Assembly: GCF_016908395.1 (NCBI RefSeq)
Contig: NZ_JAFBDU010000001.1
Coordinates: 558,001 to 622,000 of the forward strand
From: Metabacillus crassostreae
GTDB lineage: Bacteria > Bacillota > Bacilli > Bacillales > Bacillaceae
Length of the DNA stretch: 64,000 nt
Direction: 5' to 3'
Shown here: positions 8,747-17,136 of the stretch, piece by piece
How positions within the stretch are numbered: the stretch's first letter is position 1
Layout of the letters: every line of letters begins with the position of its first letter
The notes under the pieces: model-generated
Database searches by the model: none
What the model saw: only the letters and a program-made list of their open reading frames with translations
Told to the model about the DNA's origin: nothing
Translations under genes and position numbers: made by a program

Positions 8747-8885
8747 ATGGGGAGTGAAATACAAGATTCTTTCCTTTTTACGCCAAAAAGATCAAAACGT
8801 ATAGGGAATTATTTGTTACGTAGTAGACTGATTTTATGCAATAACGATTTAGATAAATGTGGAAAATATGAACAATTAGCCGTTA

Positions 8886-8945
8886 TGTTCTGTTATGATT
8901 TTAGTATGAAGATTTGTGATATTGTGAAGTTATTCACTTAAACTA
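8886..8945. repeat. Repeat F, copy 1
   Basis: TATGATTTTAGTATGAA, then TTGTGATATTGTGAAG and TCACTTAAA. Nearly identical to 37501-37560. It overlaps a 64-codon open frame (8747-8941) that I do not accept as a gene. Confidence 0.6.
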
Positions 8946-9101
8946 ACGGAGAAGTAATCTTTAATAAAGAAAATGGGTTTTAATGTTGAAATTAGGTTAT
9001 TAGGTGGGAGGGGATTGGATTTCAAAATAGAGTAACTGAAGATTTTAAAATATATTTTATATAAACATTCATCTTAAATAAAAATATATGGAGGTATAAT
9101 T

Positions 9102-9395
9102 ATGTGGTTAATATTAGGGGTTATTGCCATAGTAGTAACTGTTATAAATCTTTCTTTGTATACAGCAGGAAAGGATTATAAGCTGGCTATGGCTATGACA
9201 TTATCATTTACAGCATTAACTATTTGTGCAGATTACAGTTATCTAACTCGATGGATAAAAGCAGAAGATTGGGGGGGGTTATCGGATGTAGTACCTAGTA
9301 TGGCAAGTGCATTTTGGTTTTTGACAATTGCTTCTATCTTAATAAATATAACACCTATATTTTTAGAACGAAAACGTAAGAAAATAATGACTTAA
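9102..9395 (+). CDS. Hypothetical membrane protein, 97 aa
   Basis: ATG with ATGGAGG upstream at the right distance. Three hydrophobic segments (residues 2-20, 27-45 and 67-88) and a basic C-terminal end (LERKRKK). Residues around AGKDYKLAMAM...LSFTALTICADYSYL match a shortened paralog at 12351-12518. Family not recognised. Confidence 0.7.
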   Translation: MWLILGVIAIVVTVINLSLYTAGKDYKLAMAMTLSFTALTICADYSYLTRWIKAEDWGGLSDVVPSMASAFWFLTIASILINITPIFLERKRKKIMT

Positions 9396-9445
9396 TATCA
9401 CATGATTTATATAAATTCAAACTATTGTGTAAGTCGGTATGTTTA

Positions 9446-9490
9446 ACTAAAGGGTGCTTTTCTGTAATAGCAGCAGGGATGCCTTTTTAT
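9446..9490 (+). repeat. Degenerate repeat A / terminator-like
   Basis: AACTAAAGGGTGCTTTTCTG, then an AT-rich loop and GGGATGCCTTTTTA. The left arm ACTAA-GGGTGC matches the dispersed repeat. AAAGG...CCTTT stem plus T-run makes it a likely terminator. Confidence 0.4.
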
Positions 9491-9639
9491 ATTTTAGGCA
9501 CAAGCAAAAGGGAAATAATGTTAGAATTAATTTAGTGAAAATGTTGTTCGGTTAACGGAGCATTTTAGTGGAATAAAAAAAGTAAAGTTAGGGGTTTGTT
9601 CAATGGTATTGAGTAAAATAAAGAGAAGTGTGAGAAAGC

Positions 9640-10155
9640 ATGGAAACAAATAAAGAATATGATGTATCAAAGTTTAGAAGGTTCTTATTACTTTTCCCTC
9701 CATTGTATTTAATTCATGATATTGAAGAAATCCTCACAGCAGAGAAGTTCCTTGAAGAAAATTCAAATATAATACCTTTTAGCGTCACAACTTTGGAATT
9801 TTCATTTGCTTTTACTTTACTATGGATTTTTGCTTCAATAGGCTGTTATAAAGCATTCTTGGGGAACAGGTTTATTGGCATGAAACCAACTACTTTCCTT
9901 GCATTCTTAGTACCTGGAATTCTTTTAGCCAATGGTATCGGTCATATATTACAATTCTTTTTCTTCAAAGATTATGTTCCAGGCATAATTACATCATTAT
10001 TGATTTTAATTCCTTATTCGTTTTTTACGGCTAAGTTTCTTATTTCTGAAAAAGTAATTACTAAAATAAGACTTCTAAACTATTTTATATTAGGGTTTAT
10101 AGCCCAAGCTCCTCTTGCACTAATGGCACTTTATATTTCAAAAATCATAATATAA
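9640..10155 (+). CDS. HXXEE domain membrane protein
   Basis: 171 residues with about five transmembrane helices. The family signature is clear: LIHDIEEILTAEKFL (H-x-x-E-E) near residue 27 and a second conserved segment NGIGHILQFFFFKDYVPGIITSLL near residue 110. ATG with a weak site (GTGTGAGAAAGC). Biochemical function of HXXEE proteins is not established. A frameshifted paralog lies at 28059-28477 and a 3' relic at 23311-23437. Confidence 0.8.
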   Translation: METNKEYDVSKFRRFLLLFPPLYLIHDIEEILTAEKFLEENSNIIPFSVTTLEFSFAFTLLWIFASIGCYKAFLGNRFIGMKPTTFLAFLVPGILLANGIGHILQFFFFKDYVPGIITSLLILIPYSFFTAKFLISEKVITKIRLLNYFILGFIAQAPLALMALYISKIII

Positions 10156-10161
10156 ATTTTA

Positions 10162-10225
10162 TGAGCTAACGGAGTGCGAGTGTTCAATAAGAACAGTCGC
10201 TATTTGAAAACGGAGCAGTTTAGTT
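10162..10225. repeat. Dispersed repeat A, copy 2
   Basis: GCTAACGGAGTGCGAGTGTTC-AATAA-GAACAGTCGC hairpin followed by TATTTGAAAACGGAGCAGTTTAG. Immediately 3' of the HXXEE gene. The stem is GCGA/TCGC plus TGTTC/GAACA with one G-G mismatch. Confidence 0.8.
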
Positions 10226-10322
10226 AAAGTTGCAATACTCAAATTTTCTTATTTCTTGGCAGGAAGTAAGGCTCTTTTTGCTGAATAAATCACCTTAAAG
10301 TAATGAGTTGGAGGAGACAAAA

Positions 10323-10766
10323 ATGGATAAAAATTATGATGAGTATATTAACAATGCAATTGACTGGGCTAAAAGTCATCTGAATTCTAAAGAATATTGT
10401 TTTATTTGTTTGGCTTTTGTAGAGGATGCATTAGAAAGAAGTAATAACATTGAAATCTTTGGTGGAGATTTTGCAAAGGAATCCGCAGATTTATATGGGG
10501 CAAATAAACAAACAGGTATACCTCCAAAAGGAACCTTTGTTTTTTATGATTGCATAGGAGTCATTGATGGTGAACGGAAAAATTGGGGGCATGTAGGCTT
10601 ATCTATTGGTAATGGAGAGGTTATTCATGCTTGGGATAATGTAAGGATTAATAATTACCTAGATGTAGAAAAGTTAACTGCTGCTCCAGGTTGGGAAAAA
10701 CCAAAATTTATTGGATGGGTTCCACTTGAACGTATTATGGTTGGGTTTCAAAAGAAATTTTATTAA
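10323..10766 (+). CDS. NlpC/P60- or CHAP-like hydrolase
   Basis: 147 residues. An N-terminal cysteine segment (EYCFICLAFVEDALE, about residues 25-40) and a histidine segment about 65 residues later (NWGHVGLSIGNGEVIHAWD) have the order and spacing of papain-like NlpC/P60 and CHAP enzymes. PPKGTFVFYDC sits between them, as in that fold. There is no signal peptide, so the protein is predicted to be cytosolic. The true substrate is unknown. Start at ATG 10323 after GGAGGAG. Degenerate repeat A follows. Confidence 0.65.
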   Translation: MDKNYDEYINNAIDWAKSHLNSKEYCFICLAFVEDALERSNNIEIFGGDFAKESADLYGANKQTGIPPKGTFVFYDCIGVIDGERKNWGHVGLSIGNGEVIHAWDNVRINNYLDVEKLTAAPGWEKPKFIGWVPLERIMVGFQKKFY

Positions 10767-10794
10767 TGTTATAAAAGAATGTAAAAAAGTGTAC

Positions 10795-10845
10795 TTAAAC
10801 GAACGGGTGCAAAAGTTTAATAAAAATAAAAGCTATATGGCTGAT
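10795..10845. repeat. Degenerate repeat A
   Basis: AACGAACGGGTGCAAAAGTT, then AATAAAAATAAAAGCT. The outer ACGGGTGC arm is preserved but the hairpin is lost. Confidence 0.4.
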
Positions 10846-10864
10846 TAGCAATCAGCGTGATTAA

Positions 10865-11101
10865 ATGATAATTGAAATCGATGGTTATTTTCATAAAGCT
10901 CTACTAACAGGTAAAAAGTGTACTAAACAAAAGTTGAAACAAATGTATCTTGAAGTCAAAGAATTGCCAATTGATATAATAGATCTTCCAAATGTGTTTA
11001 GTAGGTTACATGGATTTGAGCAAATCCCTTATGACAAGGACTTGGTAGTTAATTTCGTAATTGATTCCGATACGGATAGGATAAATACACCTTCTTATTA
11101 A
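10865..11101 (+). CDS. Hypothetical protein, 78 aa
   Basis: Small acidic soluble protein (MIIEIDGYFHKALLTGKK...). No good ribosome binding site is visible before the ATG; the codon use looks normal for the region. No family recognised. Possibly a cassette-type single gene, since repeat A-like sequence lies on both sides. Confidence 0.45.
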   Translation: MIIEIDGYFHKALLTGKKCTKQKLKQMYLEVKELPIDIIDLPNVFSRLHGFEQIPYDKDLVVNFVIDSDTDRINTPSY

Positions 11102-11200
11102 AGTAAAGGGTACAATTTTTCAACAGAGACATCGATTTCTTGTGCTAATGCAACAGGATAGTTTAGATTTTGAACTTTTGATAGAATAACCGTCTATATA

Positions 11201-11293
11201 TTGGTTCAAAAGTTATTTTATGTCTTGATTGCATTAGCATTATTTATGATTACTGGATGTTCTAAAGTAGGAGAAACTACCAAAGTACCTTGA
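11201..11293 (+). pseudogene. Truncated lipoprotein: signal peptide only
   Basis: A 30-codon frame from TTG at 11201 encodes a complete lipoprotein signal (VQKLFYVLIALALFMITGC, lipobox ITGC) and ten more residues before a stop. This is the 5' end of a lipoprotein gene whose body is lost. A genuine mini-lipoprotein cannot be excluded. Confidence 0.4.
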
Positions 11294-11440
11294 ACCATAC
11301 TCATGCCATTTAATTTACTCTTTCCTTATGTACAAAATAACGTTTATCTAAAATAAAACACATCTCAAAATTTTAGTCTTTATTAAAATAATGAATACTG
11401 TTACACTATAATTACCAAATAATGGAGTTGGAGGACTATA

Positions 11441-11902
11441 GTGAGTGAGATGAAAAAGAAGATAAGGTTATCTAAATCTTTTGTTTATTCGCTAATGGTT
11501 ATTGTAGGATTTTTCCTATTAATGTTTCTTTCAGATTACTTGGAAAAACAAGATGTTTATCATGAAGCAAAACAGCCTTCTGAAGATGCTTTAATAGAAT
11601 TCCTTAAAGTTGAAAAACAGGTAGAGGTTGAGCCAGATGAGTATAAAGTTGTGTATAAAGAGATAGAGTTCAAGAGTTATTTCGAAAATAGTGACATAGC
11701 AGAAAACGATGATTATTGTGATGTAACATATATATTTGAAATTGACGGTGAGAAATACGAGGTTGCTACACTTGTAGGAGAGATTAAAGGTGGTTGGAGA
11801 TATATTAGTAATACCTCAACTGTTAAACAGTTAACCCAAAAAACAAGCGACGGTCAGAGTGTAAACAAATCTCACATGAATAAACAGGTCATTAGGTTGT
11901 AG
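11441..11902 (+). CDS. Membrane-anchored hypothetical protein, 153 aa
   Basis: GTG start with GTTGGAGGA upstream. Positive N-terminus (MKKKIRLSK), one helix at about residues 14-31, then an acidic extracytoplasmic domain with a beta-rich look (VDVTYIFEIDGEKYEVATLVGEIKGGWRYI). Not recognised. The domain resembles short secreted DUF proteins of bacilli, but I cannot name one. Confidence 0.6.
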   Translation: MSEMKKKIRLSKSFVYSLMVIVGFFLLMFLSDYLEKQDVYHEAKQPSEDALIEFLKVEKQVEVEPDEYKVVYKEIEFKSYFENSDIAENDDYCDVTYIFEIDGEKYEVATLVGEIKGGWRYISNTSTVKQLTQKTSDGQSVNKSHMNKQVIRL

Positions 11903-11984
11903 TGTCTTATAAACAAAAAACCTACCTTTAATACCTAATAATTCGTAATAAATCATTAGATAGTGAAAATTCCTAGAAGTATTT

Positions 11985-12118
11985 TAATTGAGGATTTTAA
12001 GTTTCAACAATATATGATGTTGGTAATGGGATTAAGAGACTTCCAAAAGGGTCCAAAAGCTTATGGCTACATATGTATAGTAGCTTGTATATTTATTTAG
12101 CTCCACCCTAAGTTGCTA
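11985..12118. repeat. Repeat C, copy 1
   Basis: GATGTTGGTAATGGGATTAA, GAGACTTCCAAAAG and an AT-rich part with ATATGTATA...ATTTATTTAG. Aligns along its whole length with 26866-26995. Non-coding. It is followed by a degenerate repeat A at 12120-12180. Confidence 0.6.
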
Positions 12119-12119
12119 A

Positions 12120-12180
12120 TTGAATTAAAGGTTGCTTTGCTTAAATAAGGAGCAAGGCATTTTTCTTATTCGAGTAACGG
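12120..12180. repeat. Degenerate repeat A
   Basis: GAATTAAAGGTTGCTTTGCT-TAAATAA-GGAGCAAGGCA hairpin followed by TTTTTCTTATTCGAGTAACGGG. The same variant (CTTTGTTTAATAAGGAGCAAGG) occurs at 14752, in both cases just before a 42-codon membrane gene. Confidence 0.55.
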
Positions 12181-12189
12181 GTTATAAAA

Positions 12190-12318
12190 ATGATTCAGGA
12201 CAAGAAAGATAAGATTTTAGGAGACTCAGAAAAGAAGAAGGATTTTACTGATACAAATTGGTTTATTTTTATATGTTTAATTATCGCAGGTTTTGCTTCG
12301 GTCTTCATTATTAAATAG
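12190..12318 (+). CDS. 42-aa single-helix membrane protein, twin of 14814
   Basis: Polar, lysine-rich N-terminus (IQDKKDKILGDSEKKKDF) then one hydrophobic helix (WFIFICLIIAGFASVFIIK) to the end. About 80 percent identical to the product of 14814-14942, with mostly third-position and conservative changes, so both appear to be under selection. The ribosome binding site is weak here. Function unknown; tail-anchored topology is inferred. Confidence 0.6.
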   Translation: MIQDKKDKILGDSEKKKDFTDTNWFIFICLIIAGFASVFIIK

Positions 12319-12350
12319 TTTAGTATTGATATATGGGTGCTTAAGATTAT

Positions 12351-12518
12351 ATGTATAAAACAGGAAAAGATTATAAACTTGCGATGGCAATGGGATTATC
12401 ATTTACATCATTGACACTCTGTGCAGATCATAGCCTTGTACCTACTATGGAAAAGGCATTATGGTTTTTGACAATTGTTTCTATTTTACTATATATAGCA
12501 TCTATACTTTTGAACTAA
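12351..12518 (+). pseudogene. Shortened paralog of the 9102-9395 membrane protein
   Basis: 55 codons (YKTGKDYKLAMAMGLSFTSLT...KALWFLTIVSILLYIASILL) that match residues about 21-90 of the protein at 9102, with the first helix and about 20 middle residues (SYLTRWIKAEDWGGLSDVV region) missing. No ribosome binding site. A deletion derivative. Confidence 0.6.
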
Positions 12519-12694
12519 AAAATGAAGGCTATGTTAAAGGAAAGGTTGATTTATAGTAAAATGGGTTGGTGACACCTACCATATATCTAATAAAATTAAA
12601 CACACGCCAATTGGATATTTTTAAAAAAACGAGTTTGTGAAGATATTAATAGAATAAAGATATAAACGGGATTTATAAGAGATGAGGTGTCGAA

Positions 12695-13147
12695 GTGCTA
12701 CAGCAGATAAGATTAGCAAATTGGATAGTAGAAGTCGATATTGATAAGACTCGAGAGTACTATAAGAAAGGTATAGATGTATGCAGCTGTTTATACTGCA
12801 ACAATTTTGTAGAAGCTTGTAAGCATTTAGATACTTCAGTAGCAAAGCTATACAACGAGCTAGGAATTAATCCTGCTATGCCAGCACATCTTTCTCAATT
12901 CCCAACTGAAGAAACTATGACAAAATTATACATAGGAAATTATCATTTAGTCGGCAGAGTATTGGAAGGAGTATTAAGTACATCGTCCAATTGGAATGAA
13001 ACAAACACTATTGAAATAAGGAATTTCATATTTGGATTTTCAGAAGACCTAGAGTTTGTCCCAGAAAGTTTTCCTAATCCTGTCCTTCAGTTAGATTTTG
13101 AGGCAGAAATTCAATGGGTACTTGATGAAAAGTTAGATGAAAATTAA
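12695..13147 (+). CDS. Conserved hypothetical protein, 150 aa, cysteine motif
   Basis: GTG start with GATGAGGTG upstream. Soluble protein. N-terminal segment DIDKTREYYKKGIDVCSCLYCNNFVEACKHL contains CxCxxC plus a later Cys-His, which could bind zinc. The rest is mixed alpha/beta with LSQFPTEETMTKLYIGNYHLVGRVL. I recall similar uncharacterised proteins in bacilli but no assigned role. Confidence 0.6.
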   Translation: MLQQIRLANWIVEVDIDKTREYYKKGIDVCSCLYCNNFVEACKHLDTSVAKLYNELGINPAMPAHLSQFPTEETMTKLYIGNYHLVGRVLEGVLSTSSNWNETNTIEIRNFIFGFSEDLEFVPESFPNPVLQLDFEAEIQWVLDEKLDEN

Positions 13148-13272
13148 ATTGTTGAAGTTTCTTGTCCATCTAAACTGAATAATAGTTCAATTCTTCTTCT
13201 ACAATAAAAGCGCGTTTATTCAAGAAGGGATTCTAAATATGTAAGATTTTAAAGGAGATTGGAGTTTTTTTT

Positions 13273-14154
13273 ATGAAAAAAGTAGTTTTAGCAGGGGGAA
13301 CAGGCTTCATCGGTGAATATTTTCATAAAAAATTTGAGGAACGAGGATATGAAGTATATATCATATCAAGACAAAAACAACATATTTCTTGGGATGATCA
13401 AAAAGGGATTATAGAGGCATTAGAGGATAGTGAGCTTCTTATTAATCTTGCAGGAAAATCTGTGAATTGTAGATACAATGAAGGAAATAAGAAAGAAATT
13501 ATGAATTCAAGGATTAGAACCACTACAATCCTTGGAGAGTCAATACAGGCATGTAAAAATCCACCTAAGATTTGGATGAATTCCAGTACGGCGACGATTT
13601 ATCGACACGCAGAAGATCGTCCGATGACAGAGGAAAATGGAGAAATTGGGTCCGGATTCTCCGTTAATGTTGCAACAAACTGGGAGAAAACTTTCTTTTC
13701 CTTTGACTTACCAAAAACGAGACAAATTGCATTACGTATAGCTATTGTATTAGGTAAGAACGGTGGAGTCATTATACCTTACCGAAATTTAGTGAAATTT
13801 GGACTTGGAGGTATTCAAGGAACGGGAAACCAAAAGTTTAGTTGGGTACATGTAGAGGATTTGTTTCGAATCGTTCTCTTTTTAAAAGATAAAGAGGATT
13901 TAAGTGGTGTGTTTAATTGCTCTTCACCACAACCCGTTAGTAATCGTAAATTGATGCAGAAGCTAAGAAAAACAATGAATGTTCCATTTGGTATACCATC
14001 ACCCAAATGGATGTTGGAGATTGGCTCACTTCTAATTAAAACTGAAACAGAATTGGTATTAAAAAGTCGGTGGGTGCTTCCAGAACGGTTAGAACGAGAA
14101 GGTTTCACGTTTACCTTTGGAACTCTTGATAAGACCTTGCAAGACATTTTGTAA
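13273..14154 (+). CDS. TIGR01777-family NAD(P)-dependent epimerase (YfhF-like)
   Basis: 293 residues, full length for the family. Rossmann motif GGTGFIGEY at residues 8-16; INLAGKSVNCRYNEGNKKEI is the typical TIGR01777 signature; NSSTATIYRH (Ser and Tyr of the SDR-like site), then SWVHVEDLFRIVLFL, and a C-terminal DUF1731-type tail (VLPERLEREGFTFTF). Atypical SDR of unknown substrate, cytosolic. AAAGGAGATTGG upstream of the ATG. Repeat A copy 4 follows. Confidence 0.85.
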   Translation: MKKVVLAGGTGFIGEYFHKKFEERGYEVYIISRQKQHISWDDQKGIIEALEDSELLINLAGKSVNCRYNEGNKKEIMNSRIRTTTILGESIQACKNPPKIWMNSSTATIYRHAEDRPMTEENGEIGSGFSVNVATNWEKTFFSFDLPKTRQIALRIAIVLGKNGGVIIPYRNLVKFGLGGIQGTGNQKFSWVHVEDLFRIVLFLKDKEDLSGVFNCSSPQPVSNRKLMQKLRKTMNVPFGIPSPKWMLEIGSLLIKTETELVLKSRWVLPERLEREGFTFTFGTLDKTLQDIL

Positions 14155-14191
14155 ATTGAGATGTTCAATAAATTAGATTGTGAAGGGTTAC

Positions 14192-14250
14192 TCTTAAACG
14201 GGTGCAAGTGTTCAATAAGAACAGCTGCTTTTCACTGTGCAAACAGGTTA
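14192..14250. repeat. Dispersed repeat A, copy 3
   Basis: AAACGGGTGCAAGTGTTC-AATAA-GAACAGCTGCTTTTCACT then AAACAGGTTAAACTAA. Lies 38 bp after the epimerase stop codon. Confidence 0.75.
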
Positions 14251-14326
14251 AACTAATAGCAAGCAAAAGATTAATGTATTGCAAAAAGCTGTAGATATGT
14301 AGACGCGGTGTTGAGGTGAGGTTCAT

Positions 14327-14752
14327 ATGTTAATGATTTATAAAAATGTAAAGGGCAAAAGTTATAAGAAATTAATAGACTTACTCTCAAGAAATTGCAA
14401 TCGTTTTGCTTTTGTTGAAGATAGACGAATGATGGAGATTGAAGAAGAGCGTCTTGACTATGTTGAAGAGATGATATCCGATATTAAATGGCATTTAATT
14501 GAAAGACGAATACAAAGTGAATGGGAAACCACAAGACTTGCTGAAGACACTGCTTACGTTTTCTATTTTAAAATGAATAATGCTACAACTCAATTTTTAA
14601 AAGAACGTAGTCATTCACTTTTTGGTTGGAATGGTGAGCTACCAGAAGATTTGATGTTTTATCACGATGATAAATGTATATTAGCTGTGTGTTCTCACGA
14701 AGAGTATTTTTTTGTGGAAGAAACAATTTGGGAAACTTTTTTATTGAAATAA
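14327..14752 (+). CDS. Hypothetical protein, 141 aa
   Basis: ATG with TTGAGGTGAGG upstream. Soluble. The C-terminal half (SEWETTRLAEDTAYVFYFKM...LFGWNGELPEDLMFYHDDKCILAVCSHEEYFFVEE) has the pattern of a small family sometimes labelled stage III sporulation protein AH in automatic annotation, although it lacks the membrane anchor of true SpoIIIAH. Function unknown. The stop codon lies inside the left edge of a repeat A variant. Confidence 0.6.
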   Translation: MLMIYKNVKGKSYKKLIDLLSRNCNRFAFVEDRRMMEIEEERLDYVEEMISDIKWHLIERRIQSEWETTRLAEDTAYVFYFKMNNATTQFLKERSHSLFGWNGELPEDLMFYHDDKCILAVCSHEEYFFVEETIWETFLLK

Positions 14753-14800
14753 CTGGTGCTTTGTTTAATAAGGAGCAAGGTATATTTTTATTGTACTAAT
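14752..14800. repeat. Degenerate repeat A
   Basis: AACTGGTGCTTTGTTTAATA, AGGAGCAAGG, a short T-run and ACTAATGGAGG. The right arm supplies the GGAGG ribosome binding site of the 42-codon gene at 14814. Confidence 0.5.
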
Positions 14801-14813
14801 GGAGGCTATAAGC

Positions 14814-14942
14814 ATGATTCATGACAAAAAAGATAAGTTTTTAGGAGACTCCGAAAAAAAGAAGGTTTTTTTTGATACGGATTGGTTTATTTTCATATGT
14901 GTATTAATCGCAGGCTTTATTTCGGTTTTCATTATTAAATAG
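14814..14942 (+). CDS. 42-aa single-helix membrane protein, twin of 12190
   Basis: IHDKKDKFLGDSEKKKVFFD, then WFIFICVLIAGFISVFIIK. Good ribosome binding site (TGGAGG, ending 10 bases before the ATG). Same length and layout as the 12190 gene. Likely tail-anchored. Function unknown. Confidence 0.65.
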   Translation: MIHDKKDKFLGDSEKKKVFFDTDWFIFICVLIAGFISVFIIK

Positions 14943-15075
14943 TTTAGTATTGGTTAACATAAAGACTTTTGGGTTGTGAGCACCGGCGATTCTTGTTTTT
15001 TTATTACAAAATATATGATATTTAATAGAGCAACAATTCTGAAGGAAGAAATAAATCATTTGAGGTTATTATTTT

Positions 15076-15546
15076 ATGTACTCTTGGAGAATTACAAAGT
15101 ATAATCCTCTAAACAGAGATGAATATGGTTTCTATAAGGATAATAACGAATGGACTTCATATACAGATTTTGATACGAAAATCGATAAAAGTGAATACCT
15201 TGAAACTGAGCAAAAGTATATAGACTCTATTTTTTATTTTATGGAGGATTTGGGAATAGAAGCTGTGTACCTAAGTGATTTTGAGGGAGAAACGGACGAG
15301 CTTGAACACATTTTACCCATCAGTTCAAACCAAGAACTTAGTTTACAAGGAATAAAAGAAATAGCTATGTTAACTCTACGCGAAGTTGTTTGGTGTAAGT
15401 TGACTTTACAAGGAAAATTCTTTGTTCATTTCGGTTACGATTATTATATGTACATAGGAGCGTATAAGGATTGTCCAAAAGCTAAAATGAAGATAGAAAA
15501 AAGTGGTTTATTTATTGAAAACTACACTTCGCCTTATTTAGGTTAG
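15076..15546 (+). CDS. Conserved hypothetical protein, 156 aa
   Basis: MYSWRITKYNPLNRDEYGFYKDNNEWTSYTDF at the N-terminus, then an alpha/beta domain with many aromatic and acidic residues, ending FFVHFGYDYYMYIGAYKDCP...GLFIENYTSPY. No signal or helix. ATG preceded by TTTGAGGTTATTATTTT (GAGGT site). Size, solubility and single-gene setting resemble orphan immunity proteins of contact-dependent toxins, but I cannot name a family. Confidence 0.6.
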   Translation: MYSWRITKYNPLNRDEYGFYKDNNEWTSYTDFDTKIDKSEYLETEQKYIDSIFYFMEDLGIEAVYLSDFEGETDELEHILPISSNQELSLQGIKEIAMLTLREVVWCKLTLQGKFFVHFGYDYYMYIGAYKDCPKAKMKIEKSGLFIENYTSPYLG

Positions 15547-15555
15547 AAAAACTGT

Positions 15556-15600
15556 TTTTGAACTAACAGGTGCTTATGTTGGAGTAGGTCCTTCATGATA
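15556..15600. repeat. Degenerate repeat A
   Basis: GAACTAACAGGTGCTTATGT followed by GGAGTAGGTCCTTCATG. The left outer arm is well conserved and begins 11 bp after the stop codon. Confidence 0.4.
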
Positions 15601-15634
15601 ATTATATTTAAAGAATCTGTAAGGTGTGTTGACT

Positions 15635-15838
15635 TTGAATAATAGGTTAAATTATTTAAAAATAACGATATGGATTTATCTTATTTCAGGAGTTATAAGT
15701 ACGTTTCTACTTGTATTATTTGGTGGCTACGATCATCAGCAATCCAAAGGAATAGCAATAGTGTTCTTTACCTTTTTATTACTCTCTTCAATGATATTTT
15801 ATTATTTTGTTAAGAAGATGTTAAGGCTAGGCAAATAA
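15635..15838 (+). CDS. Small membrane protein, 67 aa
   Basis: Two transmembrane helices (about residues 8-30 and 40-60) with a short GYDHQQSKG loop; basic C-terminus KKMLRLGK. AAGGTG at 15621-15626 fits the TTG at 15635; TTG 15629 and GTG 15626 are alternatives that add two or three residues. Not recognised. Confidence 0.5.
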   Translation: MNNRLNYLKITIWIYLISGVISTFLLVLFGGYDHQQSKGIAIVFFTFLLLSSMIFYYFVKKMLRLGK

Positions 15839-15964
15839 TATGAGGAGAGCAATTCACCAAAGTGATGTGCTCATTTTTAATATTATTATTGAACAATGAA
15901 TTATAATGAAAGTAAAGAGGACAAGTTGTACAGAGAGGTTAGAGATTAAGGAGTTGAATTAAGG

Positions 15965-16558
15965 GTGTGTAATGAAAAGGACATTCAAAAGCAGTTTTAT
16001 AAGATTTATAAAGGCCTAATTAGCTCCTCTGAATTCGAAGAATGGCTTTATCATACACCTGAAATTGAAAGGGTTTATGGTGATACCTTTTACTTTAACC
16101 TACTTGATTTGAATTATAGAAGTAGACACATTAAAAACGAATTAGAGAAAGTTATTGAAAGAAAAATTCCAATTGGTGAGTATGAACAATTGAGGATTGT
16201 TTCATTATTAGAAAACATAATTAATGAAAAAAGTGAATTAGTAAAGATTTTAGAGCATTTATACGACGATTATTGTAGGGGATATTCCTTTCTTCGATTT
16301 TTAGAGCTTAATTATGTTACTGGAATAGAAGAAATACCCAAATTGCAACAAAAAGAACAATGGGATAAAAACGAATTTGATCGGAAAAGAGAAATATTAA
16401 TAGATATTAAACCTAAGATGGTTAATGAAGCAAGGAGATTGCTAACATTTTTTCAAGATGGATTACTAGTAATAAACACTGTAAATGAATATGATGATTA
16501 TCGTACAGAAGAGGAAAAGATAGAACTACATTATATTGAAAAAATGATTAATGATTAA
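15965..16558 (+). CDS. Conserved hypothetical protein, 197 aa, possible immunity protein
   Basis: GTG start with TAAGGAG about 10 bases upstream. All-helical, acidic, soluble. Motifs: SSSEFEEWLYHTPEIERVYGDTFYFNLLDLNYRS near the start and DDYCRGYSFLRFLELNYVTG in the middle. The EFEEWLY...YFNLLDLNY arrangement is like helical proteins encoded beside polymorphic toxins, but no toxin gene is present here. Family not named. Confidence 0.6.
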   Translation: MCNEKDIQKQFYKIYKGLISSSEFEEWLYHTPEIERVYGDTFYFNLLDLNYRSRHIKNELEKVIERKIPIGEYEQLRIVSLLENIINEKSELVKILEHLYDDYCRGYSFLRFLELNYVTGIEEIPKLQQKEQWDKNEFDRKREILIDIKPKMVNEARRLLTFFQDGLLVINTVNEYDDYRTEEEKIELHYIEKMIND

Positions 16559-16570
16559 ATCGTTGTTGTG

Positions 16571-16640
16571 CTAATGGGTACAAGGGTTCAAAATCAAGAA
16601 GGAACTATAGTTCTTTTTTTTATTGAAGTAACGGGGAGTG
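16571..16640. repeat. Degenerate repeat A, variant with long loop
   Basis: GCTAATGGGTACAAGGGTTC, then GGAACTATAGTTC and TTTTTTTTATTGAAGTAACGG. Aligns with 27935-28010, which has the same long form. Confidence 0.5.
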
Positions 16641-17136
16641 TAGTGTAATTAACACAAAAGCTCGTTCCTAGAAGATACTCTTAACCCAACTCAAAAAAAA
16701 TTTTTGAAGGAGAACCCCGAAGGACTTTCACCCCACTATGATTCCTCATGCTATAACTCGAACTCACTAAATTTGAGAACATCGACAGTAAATCACATTT
16801 TTTAGCCATTTTCTAGTAAAAAACGCTGAGTATAGAAACCATCTATGTCACTGTATCCCTCTGAATCTGGTTCTATAAGCATTGCATGAATCTTAACAAC
16901 AGGCATTGCAATCTCAAGGACTAATGTAAATCGTCAGCTCTACAGCTCTCCCTTTGCTGGTGGTAGGGTGAGACTGAATACGATTAATTCGCAATCCAAC
17001 AATACAGTGTATATAAACGATATAATATTTTTTCAAACCTTGTGAAAAGGTGTATAGAAGCACGTTAATAGAATAAGGATAATGCAAAAAAAATGTTGAA
17101 TTTTCTCTTTAAACGAATAGGGGAGTTGTTTGTTAA
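16641..17136. other. Intergenic with a coding remnant
   Basis: No intact gene. On the minus strand 16933-16802 is an uninterrupted 43-codon frame (LEIAMPVVKIHAMLIEPD, GYSDIDGFYTQRFLLENG, stop) with protein-like composition but no start codon or ribosome binding site. Probably the end of a lost gene. Nothing else is recognised. Confidence 0.3.

Noticed and set aside
8747-8941. 64-codon frame
   Set aside because: Overlaps repeat B tail and repeat F; composition is not protein-like and no ribosome binding site is present.
13815-14207. 130-codon frame antisense to the epimerase gene
   Set aside because: Shadow of a full-length TIGR01777 gene.
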